Shown here piece by piece: positions 24,101-26,407 of a stretch of 29,721 nucleotides of DNA. Location: positions 857,728 to 887,448 of the forward strand of contig NW_019091416.1 of NCBI RefSeq assembly GCF_001949145.1, in the 5' to 3' direction. The position numbers were made by a program, and so were the translations under genes. Positions within the stretch are counted from its first letter, which is position 1, and each line of letters starts with the position of its first letter. Origin of the DNA: Acanthaster planci (lineage: Eukaryota; Echinodermata; Asteroidea; Valvatida; Acanthasteridae). The notes beneath the pieces are model-generated. The model was given only the letters and a program-made list of their open reading frames with translations, had not been told where the DNA came from and searched no databases.

Positions 24101-26352
24101 TTTATCAGTCCGGGATGTGTTGGGTTTGGGCCCCGACAGTTTACTGTTGCAGTAAAAAAATATTAAAAAAAACAAACAAACAAAACCACAAATTAGTCAA
24201 TGCTCGCAAACAGGTTTCCAGTTCAGCTGTTAATGTATTATAACATACAGGTACCAGGCAAATATACATGTACGTACATGGAAAAGTTACAGGCTTGAAG
24301 TTTGATTTAAGTTTCCATTATCAAACAAAACACGCAGAGATTTGGTTTTGAACCTGTAATCTGTGGAATGCCATACCGACAATCTGTACTGACTGAGCTG
24401 TCTAACCCTATATTTTCCCCAGTAGTCAAAACCACCATTCATCAGAAAGCCATAAAACCCCAAACACCATACAGTCAGGAATCATGCCTCAAATACATAA
24501 TGCAAGCTCTGAACAACGTTTTCAACTGATGGGGTAATTCCAGAAATAAGGGTCCCTTTTTTGTGTGTCCCTGTCACATCTGACATATGATTTTGAACAC
24601 TTTTTCTGATTTCCAAGAGTGATGAATTAATGCAAATTACCTGCCAAACAAATAATAATACATGTTGTTTGAAATCAATTTCAGTGATATTTCCATGTCA
24701 AATAACAAAGGTCAGATGTAACACTGACACAAAAAGTCACACTTTTGGACCCCCAATTTCTAGAAGTACCCATGAACAAAACTGCCAGCAGAGGGCCAGA
24801 TAACTAAGATAGTAAAGTGCGGCTCCAGTCAATATCTTTGTTGATCTTTACATGGTTGAATTTAAGTTACTTTACTTAGTTGATAGTCCTAAAAGGAAAG
24901 GAAGAGCGATGTGACAATTCAGGTTTAATGGGAAAGATTATTACATCTTCAATCTGAAAAGTGCCTGCAAGTCTGACAACCGAAAGAGGTCACAATGTAA
25001 TTGCAGTAACATTAGTCCCATTTACATTACATGTACATATACGTTAGGTTCACCGAAAGACAAAAATTTGAACAATTTCAACATGCAGTAAAACCTCCTC
25101 AAAACCTCAGGAAACAAAGCATTTTCATATATATAATAAGACTGCTTTACTACAGGGTTGACTCATCCTTCAAGTGAATAAAAAAAAGAATCCAAGACAG
25201 ACGTGCACTGTATTTCACAAAACATTTGCAGAAATTCACTTGGTCGAAATAGGTTCAACTTTTGTGATTTTGCCAAACGTACATTGATATTTGATCTGAG
25301 TTTACACAATTATGCATTCGTGTTTGTCTTCATGCCAAATACATGCAGGAACTGGCCTGAAGGTGATCACAATGCTCTCTTGGGAGCTACATGTATAAGG
25401 CATCCAAGAAAGACCACGAAGCCCACTGGCCATGGGTAAGAGCAAAACTTGATAACCTGCCAATATTAGCACTATAAACCATCAATTAATTTACCCTGGT
25501 CAATGAACCGTAAGCCTGGGTCTGTTGAGGGGATGCTGCCAATGGGCATGCGAATGACCACCGTCAGGTTGGCTGGGAAATCATTGCTGAACACGACGCC
25601 GATGGTGAACGAGTCTTGCCCCGACTTGTATGCCTTCACCATGTCGCTCATGCTGTCGAAGGCCAACAAGCTGGCAGGTGCATTATCCCCAAAGGTAGCG
25701 TTGACAGCCAGCATGACTTGCCGGGTGTGGGTGGTGTTGGGGGTAAACGCCCAGGGCCGGCTGGCATCTGGCAGGAAGGACACACTCTCGTTGGCCCCCA
25801 GCAGTGGGTAACTTTCAAAGGCATCATAGCTAAGAGGTTCATAGCGCACTTTTGGTGAGACTCCATTTACATAGGCGACGAGGACAATAAAGAGCAGAGG
25901 AAAGAGCAACTCCTACCAACCCAAAATCAAAAAGAAAATACACCCAGTGATCACAGCTAAAACCAAAACAACCTGATGTTCCTCTGAATTAATGAATGGT
26001 TGGTTGAAAGTTTTTAATTGAAGCATCATACCAGTTACAGAAATATCAAGTACATGGGATGATGTAGGCACAGCAGGCCTACATGTATGTCTTAGGGCCC
26101 CCCCAAAAAAATTCTCCAAAGGTATTGAAGATCATAAGCAAAAGTAAGCTGACATAACACCATTGAATGGGATCTAACAGTATGCACATGTATACAAACA
26201 ATCTGAAACTTTTCTTTTTCTACATGTACATGTATGTGTCAACCATTTAAATTTGACCCAAGCCCCACCTGAAACAACTGTTTCTTGTTTCTTCGTTTCA
26301 GCAGCAGGTTGCGGTATAGCAGATACTGGAGCTGACGGCAAAAACCTGCCAT
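1..26352 (-). CDS. ABCA5-like: ABCA5-like full-size ABC transporter (spliced gene model, 26 coding exons, C-terminus outside window)
   Basis: Joined minus-strand exons: 26352-26269, 25912-25495, 24143-24022, 21822-21599, 19688-19546, 18477-18287, 17743-17602, 15731-15560, 14966-14896, 14719-14433, 14304-14185, 13748-13610, 13491-13401, 12974-12835, 12619-12443, 11740-11574, 10742-10541, 9798-9671, 8765-8493, 7390-7094, 5897-5760, 5502-5407, 4542-4451, 3896-3785, 1120-911, 144-1. All introns are GT/AG and all phases agree; total 1,460 codons. Seen: NBD1 Walker [10 protein letters not shown] (residues 538-546), Q-loop Q587, signature LSGGQ (639-643), Walker B ILFLDE (659-664), H-loop H695; NBD2 Walker [10 protein letters not shown] (1389-1397) and Q1436. 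Family knowledge: ABCA proteins move lipids using ATP; human ABCA5 (about 1,640 residues) sits in late endosomes/lysosomes. ABCA5 is favoured over ABCA1/3 by the short luminal domains and by patterns such as [32 protein letters not shown] and the acidic [11 protein letters not shown] linker. About 180 C-terminal residues are missing at the left edge. Orthology within ABCA5/6/8/9/10 is not proven. Confidence 0.93.
145..910. other. Intron 25 (766 bp)
   Basis: Noncoding between exons 25 and 26. Its right part (about 640-856) is a tRNA-derived SINE, described separately. The left part is AT-rich unique-looking sequence with an A-rich patch at 560-584; I see nothing else in it. Confidence 0.85.
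640..856 (-). repeat. tRNA-derived SINE (minus strand)
   Basis: Read on the minus strand, 856-790 looks like the 5' half of a tRNA gene: an A-box-like GTGGCCTAGTGGTCAAGG (about 846-829) and a B-box-like GGTTGGAATC (800-791). It is followed by a body with GGGCAAGTCATTTTGCCC (759-742), a piece resembling the core region of tRNA-derived SINEs in aquatic animals. No terminal pairing of a real tRNA is visible, so it is a retroposed element, not a working tRNA gene. The 3' limit is uncertain. Family name unknown. Confidence 0.62.
911..1120 (-). CDS. ABCA5-like: ABCA5-like exon 25: NBD2 Walker A (residues 1343-1412)
   Basis: Acceptor TGCCCAG/AAATGC, phase 0. Reads [14 protein letters not shown], then [20 protein letters not shown] and [17 protein letters not shown], with Walker [10 protein letters not shown] at residues 1389-1397 (Lys1395). 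The [12 protein letters not shown] wording is that of an ABCA second NBD. It has a small Cys cluster (GCCCK). Donor CAG/GTTTGT, phase 0. Confidence 0.93.
1829..1962. mobile_element. 134-bp foldback (MITE-like) element with nested hairpin
   Basis: The two arms are near-identical inverted copies: ATGAGTAAAACG at 1829 pairs with CGTTTTACTCAT ending at 1962, and the 25-base inner part around ACACCATGGATCAATCTC pairs without mismatch with GAGATTGATCCATGGTGT. Arms are about 53-55 bases. Between them lies a perfect small hairpin GGTTCT-GAGA-AGAACC (1884-1899). No open frame and no obvious target-site duplication. Best read as a nonautonomous foldback/MITE copy in intron 24; family not recognised. 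Confidence 0.75.
3679..3762. repeat. Three perfect copies of a 28-bp tandem repeat
   Basis: Units at 3679-3706, 3707-3734 and 3735-3762 are identical; the unit starts GGAAACACGCGGG and ends CACAACTTGGA. There are no spacers. The array ends 22 bases from the exon 24 boundary at 3785, inside intron 24 close to the 5' splice site. Perfect identity implies recent expansion. Confidence 0.95.
3785..3896 (-). CDS. ABCA5-like: ABCA5-like exon 24: acidic linker to NBD2 (residues 1305-1342)
   Basis: Acceptor CTGTAG/G completes Arg; reads [20 protein letters not shown], then [17 protein letters not shown]. The acidic run followed by DVxxERxxV is the conserved ABCA segment before NBD2 (DEDVKAERxKV in ABCA5). 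Donor GAG/GTCAGT, phase 0. Twenty-two bases past the exon end, intron 24 carries three perfect copies of a 28-bp tandem repeat. Confidence 0.88.
3897..4450. other. Intron 23 (554 bp)
   Basis: Noncoding. It contains a 10-C run at 4031-4040 and a short direct repeat AAGTCCCATAT (about 4177 and 4192). Nothing else recognised. Confidence 0.8.
4451..4542 (-). CDS. ABCA5-like: ABCA5-like exon 23: TM12 (residues 1275-1304)
   Basis: Acceptor CTCACAG/ATCCTA, phase 0. [20 protein letters not shown] forms TM12, then [11 protein letters not shown]. Donor chosen at TACAG/GTGCAG (phase 2) because the next exon starts with one base completing Arg. A GGAG/GTAATC donor about 27 bases earlier would leave phase 1 and would not join exon 24 in frame. 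Confidence 0.82.
4655..4816 (+). repeat. Dispersed repeat, copy A
   Basis: Begins AGAGCACCTCTGAGGAAAAC and ends TGAATGTAGA. A second copy in the same orientation lies at 10798-10961 in intron 16; by eye they are roughly 85% identical, with shared blocks such as CTTCAGAGCTCAACTATAAC. Two copies in one gene suggest an interspersed family. Orientation sign is arbitrary. Confidence 0.8.
4847..4944. repeat. Imperfect inverted repeat, about 32-bp arms
   Basis: Left arm 4847-4878 contains CCCTGTGTTCATAGTGGATAA; right arm 4912-4944 contains TTATCCACTACGAACACAGGG; these pair with one mismatch over 20 bases, then continue more weakly through GGGGAACC / GGTTTCCC. Weak pairing may extend to AAAACATAG / CTATTTG further out. 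It lies next to repeat copy A and may be a small MITE. Confidence 0.7.
5407..5502 (-). CDS. ABCA5-like: ABCA5-like exon 22: loop before TM12 (residues 1243-1274)
   Basis: A short 96-base exon. Acceptor TTTAG/GTCTAT, phase 0. Reads [20 protein letters not shown], then [12 protein letters not shown], which leads into TM12. Donor TGT/GTGAGT, phase 0. Supported by phase continuity and hydrophobic flow rather than by strong motifs. Confidence 0.82.
5760..5897 (-). CDS. ABCA5-like: ABCA5-like exon 21: TM11 (residues 1197-1242)
   Basis: No clear long open frame marks it; found by phase. Acceptor TTTGCAG/TTTCCT, phase 0. [20 protein letters not shown], then [20 protein letters not shown] and LHYINQ. 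ABCA5 has the same plan (xxxLHYxFCxxxPxYPLxGxL). Donor CAG/GTGAGA, phase 0, 46 codons. Confidence 0.9.
5898..7093. other. Intron 20 (1,196 bp)
   Basis: Noncoding. A 125-codon plus-strand open frame at 6247-6624 shows no recognisable motif and is probably chance. A short hairpin GCCCAA...TTGGGC is seen near 6640-6660. Otherwise nothing recognised. Confidence 0.75.
7094..7390 (-). CDS. ABCA5-like: ABCA5-like exon 20: coupling helix, TM9 and TM10 (residues 1098-1196)
   Basis: Acceptor CCACCAG/GAAAAG, phase 0. [20 protein letters not shown] is the second-half coupling helix (compare KIKxYTQLKLSGLxxxAYW in ABCA5). Then TM9 (about 1120-1142), a loop [10 protein letters not shown], and TM10 (about 1153-1180) with [20 protein letters not shown]. 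Donor TAT/GTAAGT, phase 0. The longest recognised exon of the second membrane domain. Confidence 0.93.
7391..8492. other. Intron 19 (1,102 bp)
   Basis: Noncoding. Contains an about 141-bp inverted-repeat element at 7886-8026 (separate entry). Other parts show no recognisable gene or repeat. Confidence 0.8.
7886..8026. mobile_element. Inverted-repeat MITE-like element built of GACTCGAGTC words
   Basis: Terminal arms GGCCAGAGTTGTAATGACTC (7886-7905) and GACTCATTACAACTCTGGCC (8007-8026) pair 19 of 20. The interior is made of repeated palindromic words (ACTCGACTTGAGTC, GACTCAAGTC, ACTCGACTCGAGTC), giving extra fold-back structure. No open frame. No confident target-site duplication. Likely a small nonautonomous DNA element. 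Confidence 0.72.
8493..8765 (-). CDS. ABCA5-like: ABCA5-like exon 19: end of luminal domain and TM8 (residues 1007-1097)
   Basis: The acceptor is an almost pure C tract (10 C) ending CCAG/AGCAAT, phase 0. It encodes [20 protein letters not shown] (the human ABCA5 equivalent is xFNSTMVYSLPIxxN), with an NST site; then TM8 about residues 1065-1088 ([19 protein letters not shown]) and SQVVKERQ. Donor CAG/GTGCGT, phase 0. Two overlapping plus-strand open frames here are antisense shadows. Confidence 0.92.
8766..9670. other. Intron 18 (905 bp)
   Basis: Noncoding. Contains a perfect 11-bp inverted pair GGCTAGGTCTA (9112-9122) / TAGACCTAGCC (9164-9174) with a 41-base loop, and a C-run followed by an A-run near 9482-9498. 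Nothing else recognised. Confidence 0.75.
9671..9798 (-). CDS. ABCA5-like: ABCA5-like exon 18: second luminal domain (residues 964-1006)
   Basis: Chosen acceptor CTCTCCCACAG/AT (AG at 9800-9799), completing Asp. Reads [20 protein letters not shown], later [20 protein letters not shown]. An NMS site is present. Donor ATG/GTAAGA, phase 0. A second AG at 9815-9814 would add five residues (DVSPT) without breaking the frame. The nearer one has the better pyrimidine tract, so I chose it; the exact 5' edge is uncertain. Confidence 0.82.
9799..10540. other. Intron 17 (742 bp)
   Basis: Noncoding. Apart from the alternative in-frame acceptor at 9815-9814 for exon 18, I see no element in it. Confidence 0.75.
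10541..10742 (-). CDS. ABCA5-like: ABCA5-like exon 17: TM7 and start of second luminal domain (residues 897-963)
   Basis: Acceptor TTGCAG/ACTTAC, phase 0. Residues about 900-917 ([18 protein letters not shown]) form TM7; then comes the luminal region with [20 protein letters not shown] and an NLT glycosylation site. Donor GCAGG/GTAAGA, phase 1. The luminal part is short for subfamily A, consistent with ABCA5 rather than ABCA1 or ABCA4. Confidence 0.9.
10798..10961 (+). repeat. Dispersed repeat, copy B
   Basis: Same orientation and nearly the same length as copy A at 4655-4816: begins AGAGCACCTCTAAGGAAAAC and ends TGAATGTAGA. Differences are scattered substitutions plus small indels in the T-rich middle, so the copies are old rather than a recent segmental duplication. 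Sequence outside these limits does not match. Confidence 0.8.
11257..11329. repeat. Inverted repeat, 21-bp arms
   Basis: TCGGTTTCACCACAAAGTGAC (11257-11277) pairs with a right arm at 11309-11329 (ACTTCGTGGTGAACCC core) at about 19 of 21 positions, with a 31-base loop. Weaker pairing may extend outward. Possibly a decayed small DNA transposon remnant in intron 16. Confidence 0.65.
11574..11740 (-). CDS. ABCA5-like: ABCA5-like exon 16: linker before TM7 (residues 841-896)
   Basis: The acceptor is a nine-C tract running straight into CAG (11749-11741), followed by AT, completing Asp. Reads [15 protein letters not shown]...[19 protein letters not shown]. The final part is the cytosolic amphipathic stretch that precedes TM7 in ABCA proteins. 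Donor GGC/GTGAGT, phase 0; the open frame ends at a TGA inside the intron just after the donor. Confidence 0.86.
11741..12442. other. Intron 15 (702 bp)
   Basis: Noncoding. It holds a probable 288-bp MITE-like element (11800-12087) and a local direct duplication of CTTGAGAGATATTTT-like sequence near 12215-12245. Confidence 0.78.
11800..12087. mobile_element. MITE-like element with GGGCCCGATTTCA / TGAAATTTGGCC ends
   Basis: The left end GGGCCCGATTTCACAAAGC (11800) and the inverted right end CGCCATGAAATTTGGCC (ending 12087) form imperfect terminal inverted repeats. Inside are repeated words TTAGCAG, GCTAA and TTAAGCA that can pair with each other. The style (GGCCCAATTTCATAAAGC-type ends with internal GCTTAGCA words) resembles abundant short repeats I associate with sea urchin and lancelet genomes; that is recollection, not a search. 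No coding potential. Confidence 0.6.
12443..12619 (-). CDS. ABCA5-like: ABCA5-like exon 15: end of NBD1 regulatory domain (residues 782-840)
   Basis: Acceptor GGACAG/CT completes Ala in [11 protein letters not shown]. It contains the conserved ABCA motif [20 protein letters not shown] (YGVSMTTLEEVFL in human ABCA5), followed by a Glu/Asp-rich, presumably flexible segment ending NPVQTS. Donor TCAG/GTATAG, phase 1. Confidence 0.92.
12835..12974 (-). CDS. ABCA5-like: ABCA5-like exon 14: regulatory tail after NBD1 (residues 735-781)
   Basis: Acceptor TTCAG/C completes Gly, then [20 protein letters not shown]; later [18 protein letters not shown]5 has LVYxLPxxxxxKFxxLF at the same place, so this is the start of the post-NBD1 regulatory domain. 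Donor CCAG/GTACAA, phase 1. Confidence 0.88.
12975..13400. other. Intron 13 (426 bp)
   Basis: Noncoding; purine-rich with a G-rich stretch at about 13353-13377 (GGGGGTGGGGGACGGGGGGGG on the plus strand, partly quoted). No gene or repeat recognised. Confidence 0.7.
13401..13491 (-). CDS. ABCA5-like: ABCA5-like exon 13: NBD1 end (residues 705-734)
   Basis: Acceptor TTGTAG/AC completes Asp; reads [20 protein letters not shown], then [11 protein letters not shown]. GxLxCxGSSLFLKxxxGxGYxL is the conserved end of ABCA NBDs. Donor CTTGG/GTAAAT, phase 2. Found from context and phase. Confidence 0.9.
13610..13748 (-). CDS. ABCA5-like: ABCA5-like exon 12: NBD1 Walker B, D-loop and H-loop (residues 659-704)
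   Basis: Acceptor TCTCAG/ATTCTG. It encodes [20 protein letters not shown]: Walker B with catalytic Glu664, then the D-loop SSGMD. Then [14 protein letters not shown] carries the H-loop His695. DEADILA continuing into DRKA (exon 13) is an ABCA5-type pattern. All residues needed for ATP hydrolysis are present. Donor GCAG/GTCAGA, phase 1. Confidence 0.95.
13749..14184. other. Intron 11 (436 bp) with degenerate minisatellite
   Basis: About 13849-13970 is made of imperfect reiterations of GCCACAATGGACAAGTTG-like units (GCCACAA, GGACAGGTGG, GTCACAATAGACAAGTGG, TTGCAATGGATGAG), period roughly 17-20 bases and strongly diverged, with a weaker echo to about 14075. The rest is unremarkable. Confidence 0.65.
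14185..14304 (-). CDS. ABCA5-like: ABCA5-like exon 11: NBD1 ABC signature (residues 619-658)
   Basis: Acceptor CACCAG/GTGGAG, phase 0, exactly 40 codons. It contains the canonical ABC signature LSGGQ (639-643) followed by [24 protein letters not shown] is the ABCA form. Donor AAG/GTGAGT, phase 0. Confidence 0.95.
14433..14719 (-). CDS. ABCA5-like: ABCA5-like exon 10: NBD1 Walker A and Q-loop (residues 523-618)
   Basis: Acceptor TGAAAG/GA completes Gly in [19 protein letters not shown]. It contains Walker [10 protein letters not shown] (538-546, catalytic Lys544), LTGL, and the Q-loop region [14 protein letters not shown] (Q587). The Q-loop has CSQ where the family usually has CPQ. It ends [11 protein letters not shown]...EEIDAQ. 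Donor CAG/GTGAGA, phase 0. GC is visibly higher than in the flanking introns. Confidence 0.95.
14896..14966 (-). CDS. ABCA5-like: ABCA5-like exon 9: first strand of NBD1 (residues 499-522)
   Basis: A short 71-base exon. Acceptor TTGCAG/G completes Arg; it reads [20 protein letters not shown], then AVR. This is the opening beta strands of an ABC ATPase (compare I-x-x-LxKxY...AV). Donor CGAG/GTAAAA, phase 1. Confidence 0.88.
14967..15559. other. Intron 8 (593 bp)
   Basis: Noncoding. No gene, hairpin or repeat that I can support, apart from a T-run followed by a G-run at about 15531-15546. Confidence 0.75.
15560..15731 (-). CDS. ABCA5-like: ABCA5-like exon 8: PSYW motif and pre-NBD1 region (residues 442-498)
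   Basis: Acceptor CTGAAG/GAAACT completes Gly and continues [20 protein letters not shown], the (P)G-x-G...W(Y)F...PSYW motif that in ABCA proteins joins TM6 to NBD1. It continues with an acidic stretch ending [15 protein letters not shown]. Donor ATAAG/GTACTG, phase 2 (split Arg). It sits 562 bases left of the assembly gap. Confidence 0.88.
16134..16180. repeat. Perfect 13-bp inverted repeat
   Basis: TCAATCGGGGACC (16134-16146) and GGTCCCCGATTGA (16168-16180) with a 21-base loop. Further CCGATTGACA and CCCCGATTA words occur just beside it (16096-16104, 16191-16200), so the sequence is locally reiterated. Its position beside the assembly gap suggests the gap may lie in repetitive DNA. Confidence 0.85.
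16294..17073. other. Assembly gap (780 N)
   Basis: Unbroken run of N from 16294 to 17073. Nothing can be said about its content; its true length may differ from 780. It falls wholly inside intron 7. Confidence 1.
17602..17743 (-). CDS. ABCA5-like: ABCA5-like exon 7: TM6 (residues 395-441)
   Basis: No long open frame marks this exon; it was found from the phase chain. Acceptor TTTAG/GCTTTC, phase 0. It reads [20 protein letters not shown], then [20 protein letters not shown] (TM6) and FDNIIPG. The pattern (a)LEDW/F...FSNL...LxLDSxxYLLLAxYxDxxIPG matches ABCA5. Donor CCAG/GTACCA, phase 1. The next exon completes the Gly codon, so nothing is missing despite the assembly gap in the intron between them. 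Confidence 0.9.
17744..18286. other. Intron 6 (543 bp)
   Basis: Noncoding. Contains one perfect hairpin at 18210-18236 (separate entry) and two TACATGTA-family sites nearby; otherwise nothing recognised. Confidence 0.75.
18210..18236. repeat. Perfect 12-bp-stem hairpin
   Basis: CCGTTAGCGCAA (18210-18221), loop CTT, TTGCGCTAACGG (18225-18236). A GC-rich perfect stem in AT-rich intronic DNA, about 50 bases from the exon 6 donor. It might be a short element end, a structured RNA element acting on splicing, or chance. Confidence 0.85.
18287..18477 (-). CDS. ABCA5-like: ABCA5-like exon 6: TM5 region (residues 331-394)
   Basis: Acceptor GCTCAG/TGGTCA; C from exon 5 plus TG gives Leu. The exon reads [18 protein letters not shown], a signature stretch of ABCA membrane domains (compare SFSFMxxxFFSKA in the family), then a second hydrophobic segment and [13 protein letters not shown]. 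Donor CAG/GTATAT, phase 0. A perfect 12-bp-stem hairpin lies about 50 bases past the donor, in intron 6. Confidence 0.92.
18478..19545. other. Intron 5 (1,068 bp)
   Basis: Noncoding. A segment GGACCCTGAAC...GATAGAGGAC near 19279-19306 echoes GGACCCTGAACGATAGAGGAC at 16142-16162 beside the assembly gap, possibly pieces of one repeat family. Otherwise I see nothing. Confidence 0.65.
19546..19688 (-). CDS. ABCA5-like: ABCA5-like exon 5: TM3 and TM4 (residues 283-330)
   Basis: Acceptor TTTTAG/G completes the Trp of AAFW, followed by [18 protein letters not shown] (TM3) and, after [21 protein letters not shown] (TM4). The AFWLSW junction matches ABCA5 closely, which supports the phase-2 join across the 1.9-kb intron. 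Donor ATGTCAC/GTAAGC, phase 1. Length 143 bases (1+141+1). Confidence 0.92.
19689..21598. other. Intron 4 (1,910 bp)
   Basis: Noncoding. Dominated by a 0.72-kb foldback element at 20653-21370 with flanking 10-bp direct repeats. The stretch 19950-20045, read on the minus strand (TCCCTGAAACC, then GTTTTCCTCCCATC), looks like the tail of an interspersed repeat but I cannot assign it. Confidence 0.8.
20643..21380. mobile_element. Long-arm foldback element (20653-21370) with 10-bp target-site duplication
   Basis: Left arm about 20653-20980 and right arm about 21060-21370 are diverged inverted copies. Matching blocks include ATTGTGCCAAC, CATCACAGCTATTTGTGCAA, GGTGAAATTCTTGA, ATTTTGCCCATCCACAC and AGCTGTGTGACAGCT, each found inverted on the other side in the same order. 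TAGGTTTTGA occurs exactly at both outer edges (20643-20652 and 21371-21380), a convincing target-site duplication. The left end carries a perfect hairpin ACTGTAAGGTTT-ACAC-AAACCTTACAGT (20663-20690). No open frame, so nonautonomous. About 300-base terminal inverted repeats plus a 9-10-base duplication fit a Mutator-like (MULE) foldback; that class call is inference. Confidence 0.82.
21599..21822 (-). CDS. ABCA5-like: ABCA5-like exon 4: TM2 and the EKEKKIKE coupling helix (residues 209-282)
   Basis: Acceptor TTACAG/GTTGTT, phase 0. After a short luminal end with one NST site come TM2 (about residues 236-258, very rich in V, F, L, M) and the cytosolic motif [16 protein letters not shown] (262-277), the coupling helix typical of ABCA proteins and especially close to ABCA5. 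Donor TTCTG/GTGAGT, phase 2, splitting a Trp codon with exon 5. It lies between a 2.2-kb intron (left of exon 3) and a 1.9-kb intron carrying a foldback element. Confidence 0.92.
21823..24021. other. Intron 3 (2,199 bp)
   Basis: Noncoding. Contains a 51-base near-perfect hairpin at 22296-22346 (separate entry), a small perfect dyad GTGCACTTCAGTGCAC near 23248-23263, and an (AC)n-like tract near 23882-23893. No exon is expected, because exons 3 and 4 are both phase 0 at this junction and the protein aligns without loss. Confidence 0.78.
22296..22346. repeat. 51-base hairpin with 22-bp arms
   Basis: CCCTAACAGTCCTCAATCC (starting 22296) folds on GGACTGAGGATTGTTAGGG (ending 22346): 22 paired positions with one mismatch and two G-U pairs, loop of 7 (ACATGTT). 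The 3' arm has a diverged copy at about 5191-5217 (GGAAGACTGAGGACTGTCAG), which argues for a mobile-element end rather than a unique gene. A microRNA precursor is possible in shape but short. Confidence 0.75.
24022..24143 (-). CDS. ABCA5-like: ABCA5-like exon 3: luminal Cys pair and FSGF motif (residues 168-208)
   Basis: Acceptor CAACAG/TAAACT gives two bases that complete the phase-1 codon from exon 2 (GTA, Val). The exon encodes a segment with two cysteines (NCRG and GICS) followed by [17 protein letters not shown]. The same layout, a Cys pair and then SGFxxLQ, occurs in human ABCA5. Donor TCG/GTAAGT, phase 0. The longest open frame over this region is in a different frame and does not code the transporter; the phase-joined frame does. 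Confidence 0.88.
24144..25494. other. Intron 2 (1,351 bp)
   Basis: Noncoding. Contains a tRNA-like retroposon head at about 24335-24410 and several TACATGTA sites. No other gene or repeat recognised. Confidence 0.78.
24335..24410 (-). repeat. tRNA-like sequence (probable SINE head or tRNA pseudogene)
   Basis: On the minus strand GGGTTAGACAGCTCAGTCAG resembles a tRNA 5' arm with A box (canonical TAGCTCAGTCGGTA), and GGTTCAAAACC (24354-24344) resembles the B box GGTTCGAATCC at the normal spacing. The acceptor ends do not pair and the T-arm base pairs are degraded, so it is not a working tRNA gene. It differs from the SINE at 640-856. Confidence 0.5.
25495..25912 (-). CDS. ABCA5-like: ABCA5-like exon 2: TM1 and first luminal domain (residues 29-167)
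   Basis: Begins after TAG/GAG in phase 0. Residues 30-43 ([14 protein letters not shown]) form TM1, matching the conserved TM1 of ABCA5. The rest is the start of the first extracytoplasmic domain, with possible N-glycosylation sites in NES, NTT, NAT and NLT. Donor CAGG/GTAAAT leaves phase 1; the split codon is completed by exon 3. It is the longest exon in the window (418 bases), and a long plus-strand open frame over it is only an antisense shadow. Confidence 0.9.
25913..26268. other. Intron 1 (356 bp)
   Basis: Noncoding, with overlapping TACATGTA sites at 26221-26234 and a GGCCTACATGTATG stretch at about 26077. No element recognised. Confidence 0.78.
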
Positions 26353-26407
26353 GACAGCGTACAAACAGGGTCAACAGCAGGGGTGACGTCTTGAAGTGTT
26401 GGACGTA
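26269..26407 (-). CDS. ABCA5-like: ABCA5-like exon 1: 5' UTR tail and residues 1-28
   Basis: The coding part is 26352-26269. The ATG has G at -3 and G at +4, a strong Kozak context, and an in-frame TGA lies 21 bases upstream (26373-26371), so no earlier in-frame start exists in this exon. It encodes a short cytosolic N-terminus ([20 protein letters not shown], then RNKKQLFQ) of the kind that opens ABCA proteins, a basic amphipathic stretch just before TM1. Donor CAG/GTGGGG, phase 0. A pyrimidine-rich tract ending CCCCAG at 26410-26408 looks like a splice acceptor, giving 55 bases of 5' UTR here and implying an upstream noncoding exon to the right. That upstream exon is inference. Confidence 0.85.

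Noticed and set aside
23798-24175. 125-codon minus-strand open frame over exon 3
   Set aside because: It is in a different frame from the spliced transporter and reads through the donor; the phase-consistent frame gives the ABCA Cys-pair and SGF motifs instead.
24335-24410. Functional tRNA gene
   Set aside because: A- and B-box-like words are present but the acceptor stem does not pair and the T arm is degraded; called a tRNA-like retroposon piece instead.
25503-25858. Plus-strand open frames of 102 and 80 codons
   Set aside because: Antisense to exon 2; the minus-strand frame has TM1 and glycosylation sites in the expected order.
26382-26390. TGACGTC, a CRE-like transcription factor site
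   Set aside because: It is one short imperfect match inside the presumed 5' UTR; no supporting promoter features, so not called.
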